A stretch of 64,000 nucleotides of DNA from contig VRUL01000003.1 in assembly GCA_019456145.1 (NCBI GenBank), positions 186,001 to 250,000 on the forward strand, given 5' to 3'. The position numbers and the translations under genes were made by a program. The stretch is from Planctomycetota bacterium (GTDB lineage Bacteria; Planctomycetota; Phycisphaerae; Sedimentisphaerales; Anaerobacaceae). Each line of letters opens with the position of its first letter. The stretch's first letter is position 1. Positions 26,992-36,271 of the stretch are shown piece after piece. The notes below the pieces were generated by a model that saw nothing but the letters and a program-made list of their open reading frames with translations, searched no databases and was not told where the DNA came from.

Positions 26992-27729
26992 TCATGGGTA
27001 ACAATCAAACAGCCGTGTTTCGACAACAATCGCTAAATCATTTCGGTTAACTTTGTCATCTCCGTCCGTATCTCCAATTATACTTGCTCCGTTTTCTGCC
27101 CAGTGTTCTGCAAGGAATGCCAAATCTATGAAGTTCACACGTCCCAGGCCGTCAATGTTTGCTGCAAGGCATTTATCTTTGATAATCAGTTCCATAGTGG
27201 CATATGTACCCTGAGCTTGGATGACCGACCATTCGATTGAGTAGTTATTAGGGTATCTTAGGTCGTATCGTTCCACAAATACACCGTTGGCGTCATATCT
27301 TCTCAAGTAAGCCATTGAGTCCGCTGGTACTCCGCTGAGTTCTTCTGGGTTTGTCAACCTGAATCGGCTTGTTCCTGTAAGGCCAATATCATTGACATCA
27401 TATGCAATAAGGTCGATTGGATAATACAGATCAGGCGCATTAGAATCAAACGGCCTATAATCTTTTATTAGGGTAAGCCCGGTATCTAATGTAGCGGCAT
27501 AAACATAATCCCCAGGAGGACCAGGTGGCTGACGAAGATCTCTTAAATCAAAACCTTCCGTTACATTTGGATCCTCAGAGCCAAGTGCGTAAAATATTTC
27601 AGCCGTAACTCCTCCGGAACCATCATCTATGGTTAAAGAAAAACGTAAATCCAGCGCATTTGATTGTGCAATATAAGCAATTGTAACGATTAAAAATGAA
27701 GTGAATAATAAAGTCCTGACCTTTATCAT
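26992..27729 (-). CDS. Secreted dockerin-type domain protein
   Basis: 245 residues from ATG at 27729, set by AGGAGG four bases upstream; an earlier in-frame start lacks a site. The signal peptide is MIKVRTLLFTSFLIVTIAYIAQSNA. The middle (about 26-180) is an uncharacterised beta-rich region. The C-terminus carries two Ca-binding dockerin-like repeats, NIDGLGRVNFIDLAFLAEHW and GDTDGDDKVNRNDLAIV. In planctomycetes such domains are common on exported proteins without a classical cellulosome. It lies directly upstream of the TlpA-like gene, so the two may work together at the cell surface. Confidence 0.83.
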   Translation of the reverse strand: MIKVRTLLFTSFLIVTIAYIAQSNALDLRFSLTIDDGSGGVTAEIFYALGSEDPNVTEGFDLRDLRQPPGPPGDYVYAATLDTGLTLIKDYRPFDSNAPDLYYPIDLIAYDVNDIGLTGTSRFRLTNPEELSGVPADSMAYLRRYDANGVFVERYDLRYPNNYSIEWSVIQAQGTYATMELIIKDKCLAANIDGLGRVNFIDLAFLAEHWAENGASIIGDTDGDDKVNRNDLAIVVETRLFDCYP

Positions 27730-28369
27730 CAAGCCTCCTGGCGAGAGTAGCAACCAAATTCCAGGCTCTGTTGCTTAACTCATAGTAAATGATCGAACAG
27801 TCTTGTCTTAAGTATATTGTTGTTAAATATCATACAAAATAACTGACAAAAATCAAGGTGATTCTAATCTAATTCTTTGTGAAGCTTTGAACAGGATTTT
27901 GCTTTGGATTGAATTAAGGATAGTGTTAATATCCCATTTCCCTCGCAATCCATGGATTCGGAACAAAATTGCTCTGAGATATCAGCCTTGTCGGAGCTTA
28001 CCAAAGCTGCAACTGTGAAAAGTTGCAAAGGACATTGAAACCTATGCCAAGCTTTGACTATCTCATAATCCCTTGACAATAAAGAGCTTATGAAGTGGGT
28101 ATTTTTGCGGAATCGGGAGATAATGGGCTTTCGGGTTGTAGTGCAGTTGTAGGCCGTGTACGGTCTGCGATAGAGACCTGCGGTCAATGGTCGGGACCAC
28201 GCATATCAGAATGGTAAAGAATGCGCGTGCCCCTACAAAGCAGAATTGGTATTATGGGATCAGAAACATTGTTGTTGCGGCATTTAAAGAATCCAGCGTA
28301 GCGTACGGTAAGCACTTTTACTTGGATGCAATAGACCATATTCTAAGATGTAGAAAAAAGGAATCACTC
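27730..28369. other. Divergent intergenic region, no gene recognised
   Basis: About 640 bp separates the minus-strand dockerin gene from the plus-strand propeller gene. Short open frames exist (27864-28187 minus; a 5' extension of the propeller frame from 28187), but they have no recognisable motif and no ribosome site. Both divergent promoters should lie here. I cannot assign them with confidence. Confidence 0.5.
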
Positions 28370-31300
28370 ATGATTATCAAAATGAAAGGACTGTTCATCG
28401 TTATATTACTGTTTCCATGTTGGCAGACTTTACGAGGAAATGGTTGGCATCAGTTTCGTGCCGATGCCGCGAGAAGTGGCTATACACCGGAGTCATTGTC
28501 CCCCAATCTCTCGTTGCAGTGGGTATACAAGCCGGCTCACCGGCCTCAACCAGCCTGGCAAGGAGAAGATACACGTATGCCCTTCGACTACGCCTATCAC
28601 GCGGTCATTGCCGAAGGTTTGGTTTTCTTCGGTAGTTCGGCAAATAACAAGGTGTATGCCCTGGATGTTGTCAGCGGTAGAGAACGATGGGCGTTTTTCG
28701 CCGACAGTCCCATCCGTTTTGCCCCGGCTTTCTGGCGAGGTCTGTTGTATGTCTCCAGCGATGACGGATATCTGTATTGTCTTCGGGCCAGGACTGGAAA
28801 ACTCATCTGGCGCAAGCGTGGAGGACCGGCGGGAGATATGGTGCTTGGAAACGGGCGTATGATTTCGCGATGGCCTACGAGAGCCGCTGCCACTATTATA
28901 GACGACATCGTCTATTTTTGTGCCGGCATTTGGCCTTCAGAAGGAATTTATCTCTATGCACTCGAGCCAAAGACAGGCAAGGTTCTTTGGCTGAACGACT
29001 CGTCCGGCGATATATTCATGAACCAGCCCCATCCAGGGGCACAAGCCAGGAGCGGAGTTTCAGCACAAGGTTACATAGCGGCTGCCGGTGACACATTGCT
29101 GTTACCCACAGGTCGAGCGATACCCGCTGCCTTCAATAGAAGCGACGGCACATTCCGGTACTTTCACCTCCAGAGGCACGGTAATGTACGGCCGGGGCCG
29201 TTCACTGTCCTTATGGGCGGCTTCATGTTTAGCAGGAATGAACTATTTCGCTCCGAAAGTGGCAAGTTATTGCTCAAGGGAACGCCCGGCTCAGCCATCG
29301 CTGTTTTCCCGGAACATGTCGTTTTTGCTCAGGGAAACAGGATTAAAGGCATTAATCGGTCAAAGATTCTTGGTGAACAGCAGATAAAAGATTCGAATGG
29401 AAAACTCAAGAAACGAACCGTTCTGAGTTCTCCATCCTGGTCTATCCTCTGCCCAGAACCGGTGGGGGTCTCTCTCATAGGTGCCGGCAAAACAATCGTC
29501 GTAGGAACGAAGAACCACAAGGTCATCACTGCGAATGTGGAAACCCAATCTGTTGTTATGACCGCCGAAGTGGATGGTGAGCCATTGGGACTTGCTGCGG
29601 CAGAAGGTTGTCTCATCGTCAGCACGGATCAGGGTACGATCTATTGCTTCCGAAGCAGTAGTACAAATCGTACGGTCGAAATAAGCTCCAAGCCAAAATC
29701 ATCTGTCTATGGCAGAAACCGGCTGTACGCCAGAGCAGCCAGGGAGATTGTCAATAGAACTGGAATAACTAAGGGGTACTGTCTCGATCTTGGCTGTGGT
29801 CAGGGCCAGCTTGCTTATGAACTGGCCAAACTTACAGATCTAAATATTTACGCAGTTGAATCAGATCCTGCCAAGGCTGCCAAGGCGCGGAAACTACTCG
29901 ATGAAGCCGGGCTGTATGGCACACGGGTAACCGTCCTGCAGCGGGACCTCATCGATACGGAGCTTCCTAATTACTTCGCCAACCTGATTGTATCAGGAGC
30001 TTCTGTAAAGAAGGGGGCCGATGGTATACCACAGAAAGAGATAGATCGTATTCTACGGCCTTATGGCGGCTCAGCATGTCTGGGTAAACTCAACGAAATG
30101 CGTTTGACTGTTCGCGGTCATCTCGAAGGCGCCGGCAGTTGGACACACCAGTATTGCGATCCGGCAAACACGAACTGCTCTATCGATGAGCGGATCAGAG
30201 GACCGCTGGGAATATTGTGGTTCGTTGACAATGATTTTGAAATGCCTTCTCGACATGGCCGCGGTCCCGCGCCGCTTTGCCACCATGGGCGGTTATTCGT
30301 TGAAGGTTTACATGGCCTGCGTGCGATCGACGCATACAACGGACACGTCATCTGGGAATATCCAGTCAAAAACATCTTGAAAGCATATGACCAGGAACAC
30401 CTGATGGGAACAGCCGGGACCGGCAGCAACTTTTGCGTAACTATTGAAGGCCTCTATTTACGCACAGGGGATAAATGCTTGCAACTGGATCCCGCTACAG
30501 GCAAACTCATCACGAAGTTCGATGCCCCGGAGCATCCCGAAGGCAAGGAGAAGACTTGGAGTTATATTGCGTGTAAGAATCGCACGTTGTTTGGCACGTT
30601 GGCTGATACAGAACACATCGTGAAATATCGCTACGGAAAGAGTGATATGCAAACGCAGTTTACCGAATCAGTGCTCCTGTTCGCGATGGACGCGATGACA
30701 GGTAAGCTGAAATGGAGCTACTCGCCCCAACATTCTATCCGGAACAACACGATCGCCATCGGGGATGGCACGGTCTATCTCATCGACAGGCCGTTGGCCT
30801 TACACGATCGCTTACAGGTCCTCGGCAAACATCAGAAATTGGAAGAAAAGAAACGTTTAAAAAACTATTCACAGCCGATGGGGATGCTTGTTGCGCTAAA
30901 CATGGACAATGGTGAAGTTCGATGGAAGTCATCTGATAATATCTATGGCACGATGCTGGCTGTGAGTCAGAAGCATGACGTATTGCTGATGGCCTATCAG
31001 AACACACGCTTCAAGCTGATTTCAGAAGTCGGTGGCAGAATGGCAGCCTTTCGAGCCTCAACTGGAAAACGGTTGTGGGATGTGGAAGCACGCTATGCCT
31101 CTCGGCCTATCCTAAATGATTCCACTATCTACGCCCAGCCCGGTGCGTGGGATCTGATTACCGGCAGGAAAAAGGATTTTCATTTTGAACGCTCCTATGG
31201 CTGCGGCATTGTTGCCGGTTCCACACATTTGTTGGCTTTCCGGTCGGCGACGCTTGGATACAGAGATCTGCTGTCCGACAAGGGGACGGACAACTATGGT

Positions 31301-31432
31301 GGTATCAGGCCCGGTTGTTGGATTAATACCATTCCTGCCTCTGGACTGCTCCTTGTTCCTGAAGCGTCCAATCGATGCGTCTGTAGCTATCTCATCAAAG
31401 CCACCATCGCTTTGCAGCCGATACAACAATAG
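28370..31432 (+). CDS. PQQ-like beta-propeller protein with embedded methyltransferase domain
   Basis: 1,020 residues from ATG at 28370, chosen because AAGGA lies seven bases upstream and the start gives an export signal (MIIKMKGLFIVILLFPCWQTLRG). The frame is open another 183 bp 5'. The N-terminal half is a BamB/PQQ-type propeller with repeated VYALDVVSGRERWAF, YLYCLRARTGKLIWR and YALEPKTGKVLWLN blades. Near residues 468-540 there is an inserted class I methyltransferase domain (YCLDLGCGQGQLAYELAKL, then YAVESDPAKAAKARKLL). Propeller blades then resume to the C-terminus (GLRAIDAYNGHVIWEY, FAMDAMTGKLKWSY). SAM is not expected outside the cytoplasm, so the inserted domain may be structural. 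I recall this architecture in other planctomycetes; the function is unknown. Confidence 0.85.
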   Translation: MIIKMKGLFIVILLFPCWQTLRGNGWHQFRADAARSGYTPESLSPNLSLQWVYKPAHRPQPAWQGEDTRMPFDYAYHAVIAEGLVFFGSSANNKVYALDVVSGRERWAFFADSPIRFAPAFWRGLLYVSSDDGYLYCLRARTGKLIWRKRGGPAGDMVLGNGRMISRWPTRAAATIIDDIVYFCAGIWPSEGIYLYALEPKTGKVLWLNDSSGDIFMNQPHPGAQARSGVSAQGYIAAAGDTLLLPTGRAIPAAFNRSDGTFRYFHLQRHGNVRPGPFTVLMGGFMFSRNELFRSESGKLLLKGTPGSAIAVFPEHVVFAQGNRIKGINRSKILGEQQIKDSNGKLKKRTVLSSPSWSILCPEPVGVSLIGAGKTIVVGTKNHKVITANVETQSVVMTAEVDGEPLGLAAAEGCLIVSTDQGTIYCFRSSSTNRTVEISSKPKSSVYGRNRLYARAAREIVNRTGITKGYCLDLGCGQGQLAYELAKLTDLNIYAVESDPAKAAKARKLLDEAGLYGTRVTVLQRDLIDTELPNYFANLIVSGASVKKGADGIPQKEIDRILRPYGGSACLGKLNEMRLTVRGHLEGAGSWTHQYCDPANTNCSIDERIRGPLGILWFVDNDFEMPSRHGRGPAPLCHHGRLFVEGLHGLRAIDAYNGHVIWEYPVKNILKAYDQEHLMGTAGTGSNFCVTIEGLYLRTGDKCLQLDPATGKLITKFDAPEHPEGKEKTWSYIACKNRTLFGTLADTEHIVKYRYGKSDMQTQFTESVLLFAMDAMTGKLKWSYSPQHSIRNNTIAIGDGTVYLIDRPLALHDRLQVLGKHQKLEEKKRLKNYSQPMGMLVALNMDNGEVRWKSSDNIYGTMLAVSQKHDVLLMAYQNTRFKLISEVGGRMAAFRASTGKRLWDVEARYASRPILNDSTIYAQPGAWDLITGRKKDFHFERSYGCGIVAGSTHLLAFRSATLGYRDLLSDKGTDNYGGIRPGCWINTIPASGLLLVPEASNRCVCSYLIKATIALQPIQQ

Positions 31433-33802
31433 AGTCTTTCCCTTCAGAGACGTTTGAGTATTTGCGAACGAAACAAAACGCCCAGAACATCCAAAGGGCT
31501 GACAGCTTGAGACACTGTCAGGTCGCATCAAACTCATCAACAATTTGCCTGTATTGAAATAAAGCAAATCGTTAATCTTTGCTGGGTCATACTTGGCATC
31601 CGGGTTATATGACTTGCGCCCGGCGAATTTATCCTTGACTGCTTTACGGTACTTATTTTTGTCCGGCGTATTCTTCCGATACGCATCCTTATACAGGCCG
31701 ATCTTCTCGAACTGAACATCCGGAATACCATCTTTTATTTCTGAGTCCGCGAATCTAAGGTCGAGACAGGAAACATCCTGGAATATATCCATTTCAATCT
31801 CTTTATTATTTTCAGCCGTAAAATAATCGACCTTTTCAAAAGGCAGCGACAGTCTTTTACCCTCGGAATCATTCGTTAAAAAATTAGTATTGTACACCGT
31901 ATTACTAAAGCAATTATCCGTTACTGTGCATTCGATCGGGTAGAATCGCCTTTTTTCCTGATTCATGATTTTCGCGAAGAGAGGATATCGGCTTTTCCAC
32001 GGCTCACGATTCCAGCCTTGCCTGCCGACGACCGACTCGGCACGATAAATGTAATCCATCTTGTCGCCGCGTTTGAGTTTGCCGGAATCATAGTCAGCCT
32101 TCATAGCATACGCTCTTTCAGAATAGAGGTCGGTATTGTAAACACCTTTATAGCAATGCAGAAAAATATTTGAGGTTACCGTATGCCCCGCTCCACCATT
32201 CAACAAAACACCTCGGTGTGCCGCCTTATAAAAAACATTTTTCGCAATGGTCTCGCCCTGATCGAAGTCATCCGAATAGATCGCCCCACGGGGATGAGCC
32301 TGGGGAACACACATAAGATGGTGTAGGAAGTTATGTCGATACACATTGCCCCAGCTCCACATCGCGGCCCCGCTGTATATAGTCCCGCCGTCACCTTCTT
32401 CGATGCCGATATTGAAAAACTCGTTATATTCGACCAAATGATCGTTATCTCCTACGGTCATTACCTGGCCGATGAAGTTATGAACAAGGTTATTGCGGAA
32501 AATCTGGCCGACTCCCCTAAGCTGTATTCTGCCGTAATAATCAGATGCCTGGACCTGGGTAAAGTGACTGTTTATAGCATAATGGCCCGACGGAATAAGC
32601 TTTTGAACATTGCCGCCGTTCAATGTTATATGGTGGGGTACATCATAAATGTCACAGGAAACGATCCCGCAATTCTTGCCGCCGGAGATAATAACCGCCG
32701 GCCGTGAACTGTTTTTTATCGTGCAACCGGCAAGCTCAACATTTTCGCAGCCGGAAATATTTACAACCGCTGCCCCCTGCGAAACTCCCTCAACAACTAT
32801 ATTTTCAAACCGAATATTTTTGGCTCCATTAATCTCGGCAAAAGACACACCAGCCCACAAACTCAATTCGGAGTTTTCAATCCTACCTCCAAAAGGCCAT
32901 ACAAACAACGTCCCCGAATCATCGTCAAAATAAAATTCGCCCGGCTCGTCCAGTTCACAGAGCAGATTACTGACGATAAGCCTGCGTGGTATCTTCTCCC
33001 TGTTGAGAATCCCATATCTGCTGAACTCAAGCAGTTTAATCTTCCCGTCATCTATGGAAGCAAGCCTGTGATTTTCTTTATACCAGTCGTATGACAAATA
33101 ACCGGTCACCCTGGCCTTTTGCACCCTGGCAAACTCAGCTTGCCAGAGCGACACATCCTTGTTTAATACGGTAAACACACCACCGACAGGAGATTGCATA
33201 CTGTATTTGGGCTGGTTTCCCCTGGTCCTGCCGTGGGCATAAACAGCCCCTCTCTCCAAAATCTTGTCGATATGTGCGTACCCGACATTGGGGTACCTCG
33301 CGAGATTCATCATCTGCCCATTGAAGCTTAGCCTGACACTACCTTTAGCAAGCATCGCTTTTAATTTGCCGTCTTTGACCTCGAGACTATACACCTTCCC
33401 GCGCCCGACAGGGCTGATCCCGGCCAGCACAGATTCATCTTCAACCGGTTTTGCCAAAGCAAGGTCAACACTTTTTCCCCCATTGAAAACAGCCTTGCCG
33501 TTGAAAGCCTTAAATATTATTGGTTTATCCTCTGTGCCGGAAAAACCAGAACCAACAACAAGGGTTTTATCAAACGAGTAATCCCCCCCTGCAATCCAGA
33601 TGGTAATCCCGTCTTTCGGATAGCCCTTAATACCAACTAATTTCCGAGCCCTTTCATACGCCTTCGTCAATGAATATATCGGTTTGGATTCTGTAGCAGG
33701 ATTCAAATCGGATCCATCTGATGAAACATAAAAATCATAGCCGTTAGCTGCCGAGCAAGCCAAACACAATACGATTGATACAAAAAACTTAACTTTACAC
33801 AT
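31112..33802 (-). CDS. Secreted right-handed parallel beta-helix protein (C-terminus reads into neighbour)
   Basis: An 896-codon open frame with a signal peptide (MCKVKFFVSIVLCLACSAANG), then YDFYVSSDGSDLNPATESKPIYSLTKAYERAR, the usual opening of planctomycete and Bacteroides beta-helix proteins. The helix coils lie at about 330-560 (NIRFENIVVEGVSQGAAVVNISGCENVELAGCTIKNSSRPAVIISGG). Such folds bind or cleave acidic polysaccharides. Pectate-lyase-type activity is possible, but no catalytic triad can be named. The last 106 codons are antisense to the propeller gene (31112-31432) and look unlike protein, so the true C-terminus has probably been lost near residue 770-790 and the frame runs on to a chance stop. 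Confidence 0.8.
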   Translation of the reverse strand: MCKVKFFVSIVLCLACSAANGYDFYVSSDGSDLNPATESKPIYSLTKAYERARKLVGIKGYPKDGITIWIAGGDYSFDKTLVVGSGFSGTEDKPIIFKAFNGKAVFNGGKSVDLALAKPVEDESVLAGISPVGRGKVYSLEVKDGKLKAMLAKGSVRLSFNGQMMNLARYPNVGYAHIDKILERGAVYAHGRTRGNQPKYSMQSPVGGVFTVLNKDVSLWQAEFARVQKARVTGYLSYDWYKENHRLASIDDGKIKLLEFSRYGILNREKIPRRLIVSNLLCELDEPGEFYFDDDSGTLFVWPFGGRIENSELSLWAGVSFAEINGAKNIRFENIVVEGVSQGAAVVNISGCENVELAGCTIKNSSRPAVIISGGKNCGIVSCDIYDVPHHITLNGGNVQKLIPSGHYAINSHFTQVQASDYYGRIQLRGVGQIFRNNLVHNFIGQVMTVGDNDHLVEYNEFFNIGIEEGDGGTIYSGAAMWSWGNVYRHNFLHHLMCVPQAHPRGAIYSDDFDQGETIAKNVFYKAAHRGVLLNGGAGHTVTSNIFLHCYKGVYNTDLYSERAYAMKADYDSGKLKRGDKMDYIYRAESVVGRQGWNREPWKSRYPLFAKIMNQEKRRFYPIECTVTDNCFSNTVYNTNFLTNDSEGKRLSLPFEKVDYFTAENNKEIEMDIFQDVSCLDLRFADSEIKDGIPDVQFEKIGLYKDAYRKNTPDKNKYRKAVKDKFAGRKSYNPDAKYDPAKINDLLYFNTGKLLMSLMRPDSVSSCQPFGCSGRFVSFANTQTSLKGKTLLLYRLQSDGGFDEIATDASIGRFRNKEQSRGRNGINPTTGPDTTIVVRPLVGQQISVSKRRRPESQQMCGTGNNAAAIGAFKMKILFPAGNQIPRTGLGVDSGII

Positions 33803-34272
33803 CTAACTTCCCTTATAATTCTAAAACAATTTCAGCTATAACTATCACGAAAATAAGGCTACCACACACATGTAATCCATTGTATCTTTTTGCCTCTGCC
33901 AATCAAGACACATTGTGCTTGTCAAGCGTTAGGAAATCAGGCACCCGATAGATGCTGCCATCCATGCCACGGATTTTGGTTAGACCTTTCCTGGGCAGAG
34001 TCTCTAACCTTGATCCCGGTCTGAACTCCAAAAATGACGAAATCCAGGAATGGGGGCCTTGACAGGCCTGGCACTTTTGAGTAGAATGTTTGAAATAGAT
34101 AGGTCAGGGTCCTGTCTTAGTTTGTGAAATCGGTTATAATAGAGGAAGGTGTATTTTATGTTTGAATCATGCGTTAACGCTGCAAAAAGCTGTTTTACGG
34201 GCGAAAACCCGCCGGATATGATTAGAATAAGGGTCGATTTTTTCATTCACTAAATGTTAAGGAGTCAAGATC
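33803..34272. other. Intergenic region between divergent genes
   Basis: 470 bp between the beta-helix gene (minus) and the oxidoreductase (plus). It contains GCTTGTCAAGCGTT at about 33917, which recurs near 39908, and a TATAAT at 34135 without a convincing -35 box. AAGGAG sits just before the oxidoreductase ATG. A minus open frame at 34004-34246 has no recognisable features and is not called. Confidence 0.5.
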
Positions 34273-35646
34273 ATGTCGAACATTACACGTCGTCAGTTTA
34301 TAAAACGCACCGCTGCCGTCGCAGCCACGTGCTCTATCGGTTTCCCGAGCCTCATCCGGGCTCAGGGACTAAACGAAAAACTCCAGGTGGGATTTATCGC
34401 AGCGGGCGGACAGGCTGGGTCCCATACGGGCCAATCCCATAGGGCAGGCCTTCAGTGTGTCGCCTTCGCCGAGGTCGACAAGTCCCGGTGGAACGGTGTC
34501 CACGGCAAGAAAGGCTGGGAGAGCGCGGCCGGGTATACGGACTGGCGCAAAGTGTTCGAAAAGCACGGTAAGGAAATCGATGTGGTTTTCGTGGCGACTC
34601 CGGATCACAGCCATTTTGCCCCGTCGATGACCGCCGTTTCCATGGGCATCCACTGCTACACCGAGAAGCCGCTGACCTGGTCGGTTCGCGAGGCGCAATT
34701 GCTGGCAGCAGCCTACGCCAGGAATACCAAGGTCGTAACCCAAATGGGCAACCAGGGCCACGGGGGTGATGGATGGCGGCGTGCGTACGAACTCGTGAAG
34801 GCCGGCGCGGTCGGTGACATCAAGGAGTTTCACACCTGGACGAATCGCCCAATCTGGCCCCAGGGCGGCGACCGGCCGGCTGGCTCAGATCCCATCCCCG
34901 ATACACTGAACTGGGACGCGTGGATCGGCTCGGCCAAGATGCGGCCTTATAAGAAGGGAGTCTACCATTCGTTCAAGTGGCGGGGTTTCGTTGATTTCGG
35001 CTCAGGAGCACTCGGCGATATGGCCTGTCATACAACCGATGGAATCTACGCGATCATGAAACCAGGCTACGCGGCCACTGCCGAGCCGATCCGTATGACC
35101 GGGCCCGTCAAGGATCAGTGGCCGGCCGGGATGGTGGTCAAGAGCACCTACCGCGCAAAAGGTGGCCAGCCCGGGTTCACCACCTACTGGTACGAGGGTA
35201 ACGATAAAGACGGTAAGCCCCTTATGCCGGATACCCCTGAGGAACTCAAGGTCGACGGAGGCAAACTGCCGAGAACTGGGAATCTGATCTTCGGCACCAA
35301 GGGAACGATGCTGGTTCAGGGCGACTATTGGGACAGCCCGCGACTGATCCCCGAGGCAAAAAGGAAAGAGTTCGGCCGCGCCAAACAAGTGCTCGAACGC
35401 TCTCCCGGACATCACAAAGAGTTCTTCATGGCCTGTAAAGGCGAGAAGCCGCGGGAATTCAGCCAGTCAAACTTCAGCTACTCCGGTCCCATGACCGCAA
35501 ACATACAACTCGGCAACCTCTGCGCCCGAGCGGGCAAGAAGATCGTGCTGAACGAAGCTGGCAAAATCATCAGCGACCCGAAAATAAACGATTTGGCCTG
35601 GCGCGAGCCCCGCAAGGGTTGGGGACCGCTGGAGATGAAGGTCTAA
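34273..35646 (+). CDS. Tat-exported Gfo/Idh/MocA family oxidoreductase
   Basis: A 457-residue NAD(P)-dependent oxidoreductase with a Tat signal (TRRQFIKRTAAVAAT, twin Arg at 6-7) and AAGGAG before the ATG. The Rossmann domain starts VGFIAAGGQAGSHTG. It is followed by the family box VATPDHSHFAPSMTAVSMG and the catalytic EKP in HCYTEKPLTWSVREAQ near residues 125-140. The C-terminal domain has DFGSGALGDMACHTTDGIY. These proteins oxidise or rearrange sugars; planctomycetes encode dozens of Tat-exported copies with unknown substrates. The gene is noticeably GC-richer than its surroundings, perhaps reflecting separate ancestry. Confidence 0.92.
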   Translation: MSNITRRQFIKRTAAVAATCSIGFPSLIRAQGLNEKLQVGFIAAGGQAGSHTGQSHRAGLQCVAFAEVDKSRWNGVHGKKGWESAAGYTDWRKVFEKHGKEIDVVFVATPDHSHFAPSMTAVSMGIHCYTEKPLTWSVREAQLLAAAYARNTKVVTQMGNQGHGGDGWRRAYELVKAGAVGDIKEFHTWTNRPIWPQGGDRPAGSDPIPDTLNWDAWIGSAKMRPYKKGVYHSFKWRGFVDFGSGALGDMACHTTDGIYAIMKPGYAATAEPIRMTGPVKDQWPAGMVVKSTYRAKGGQPGFTTYWYEGNDKDGKPLMPDTPEELKVDGGKLPRTGNLIFGTKGTMLVQGDYWDSPRLIPEAKRKEFGRAKQVLERSPGHHKEFFMACKGEKPREFSQSNFSYSGPMTANIQLGNLCARAGKKIVLNEAGKIISDPKINDLAWREPRKGWGPLEMKV

Positions 35647-36133
35647 GTGAATCGCGAAATATAGAAATATAGGGCCTTCTGCTGGTTCTTAGGCTGTCTT
35701 CGGCGAAGACTAACAATCTCGACGACGCCGCATGGTCGTGGTTCGCGACCCACGACCATGCCCGAACGATACTTTTGTTAAAGAACGCTGCGTATTACAA
35801 TATCGCCTGAAATATAATATACAAGGGTGTGCACCGCACACCATTTTTCTGTCATCCCCACGTAGGGGCAACCCCATGTGGTTGCCCGGATATGCTTCGA
35901 ATGTATGATTTTTACAATGTATTGTTGCATTTTGAATTTTAATATTTATATGGCTTGCCCCACCATTATTTCTAAAATAGGTAATCGGAAATTGTAAAAC
36001 GCCGGCTGTCCTGAATTATTCCGGGGTCATTGCGAGAATCGCGAAGCGATGCGCGGCAATCTATATTTAGCCTGCGGTTTTACCGCAGGTCTATTTGCCT
36101 TTTTCTTCTCAACACCGCCGCATCCAGGCCGAG
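35647..36133. repeat. Hairpin-rich interspersed-repeat region A
   Basis: This non-coding stretch holds a series of short palindromic elements. They include GGTGTGC-ACC-GCACACC (about 35825-35842), a GTAGGGGCAACCCCATGTGG unit (35862-35888) and TATATGGCTTGCCCCA (about 35948). A GTCATTGCGAG...GCGGCAATCT unit lies at 36026-36062, and a perfect 8-bp hairpin CCTGCGGT-TTT-ACCGCAGG at 36071-36089. Close variants of the first four recur at 45457-45745, so these are dispersed families. No gene is visible. Confidence 0.8.
35730..35761. repeat. Perfect 12-bp inverted repeat (hairpin)
   Basis: GCATGGTCGTGG and CCACGACCATGC are exact reverse complements separated by eight bases (TTCGCGAC). It lies 84 bp after the oxidoreductase stop. 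There is no T-tract directly after it, so it may be an mRNA-stabilising or rho-assisted 3' structure, or one more dispersed palindrome. Confidence 0.8.
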
Positions 36134-36135
36134 AA

Positions 36136-36211
36136 GTAAAAAAGCAGAAGGGCCAGCCACAATTGTTTTTTAAGGAGACGAGTTACAAATATGTCTACGG
36201 CCCTTCTGCTT
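36136..36211 (-). terminator. Probable intrinsic terminator of the beta-barrel gene
   Basis: On the minus strand, AAGCAGAAGGGCC (complement of 36199-36211) can pair with GGCCCTTCTGCTT (complement of 36142-36154), a 13-bp perfect stem. A run of six T follows. The loop of 44 nt is long for a classical terminator. Position, 61 bp after the stop of the gene ending at 36272, fits. Confidence 0.55.
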
Positions 36212-36271
36212 ACTGAACTTAATAAATCTACTAAGTACAACAATGCTCAAACCATTAAACGCTCACTACAT

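Noticed and set aside
27864..28187. 107-codon minus frame between the dockerin and propeller genes
   Set aside because: No ribosome site, signal or recognisable motif, and an irregular composition.
34004..34246. 80-codon minus frame starting MKKSTLILIISGG
   Set aside because: The start looks like a signal peptide, but it lacks a ribosome site and the remainder has no secreted-protein pattern. It may be chance.
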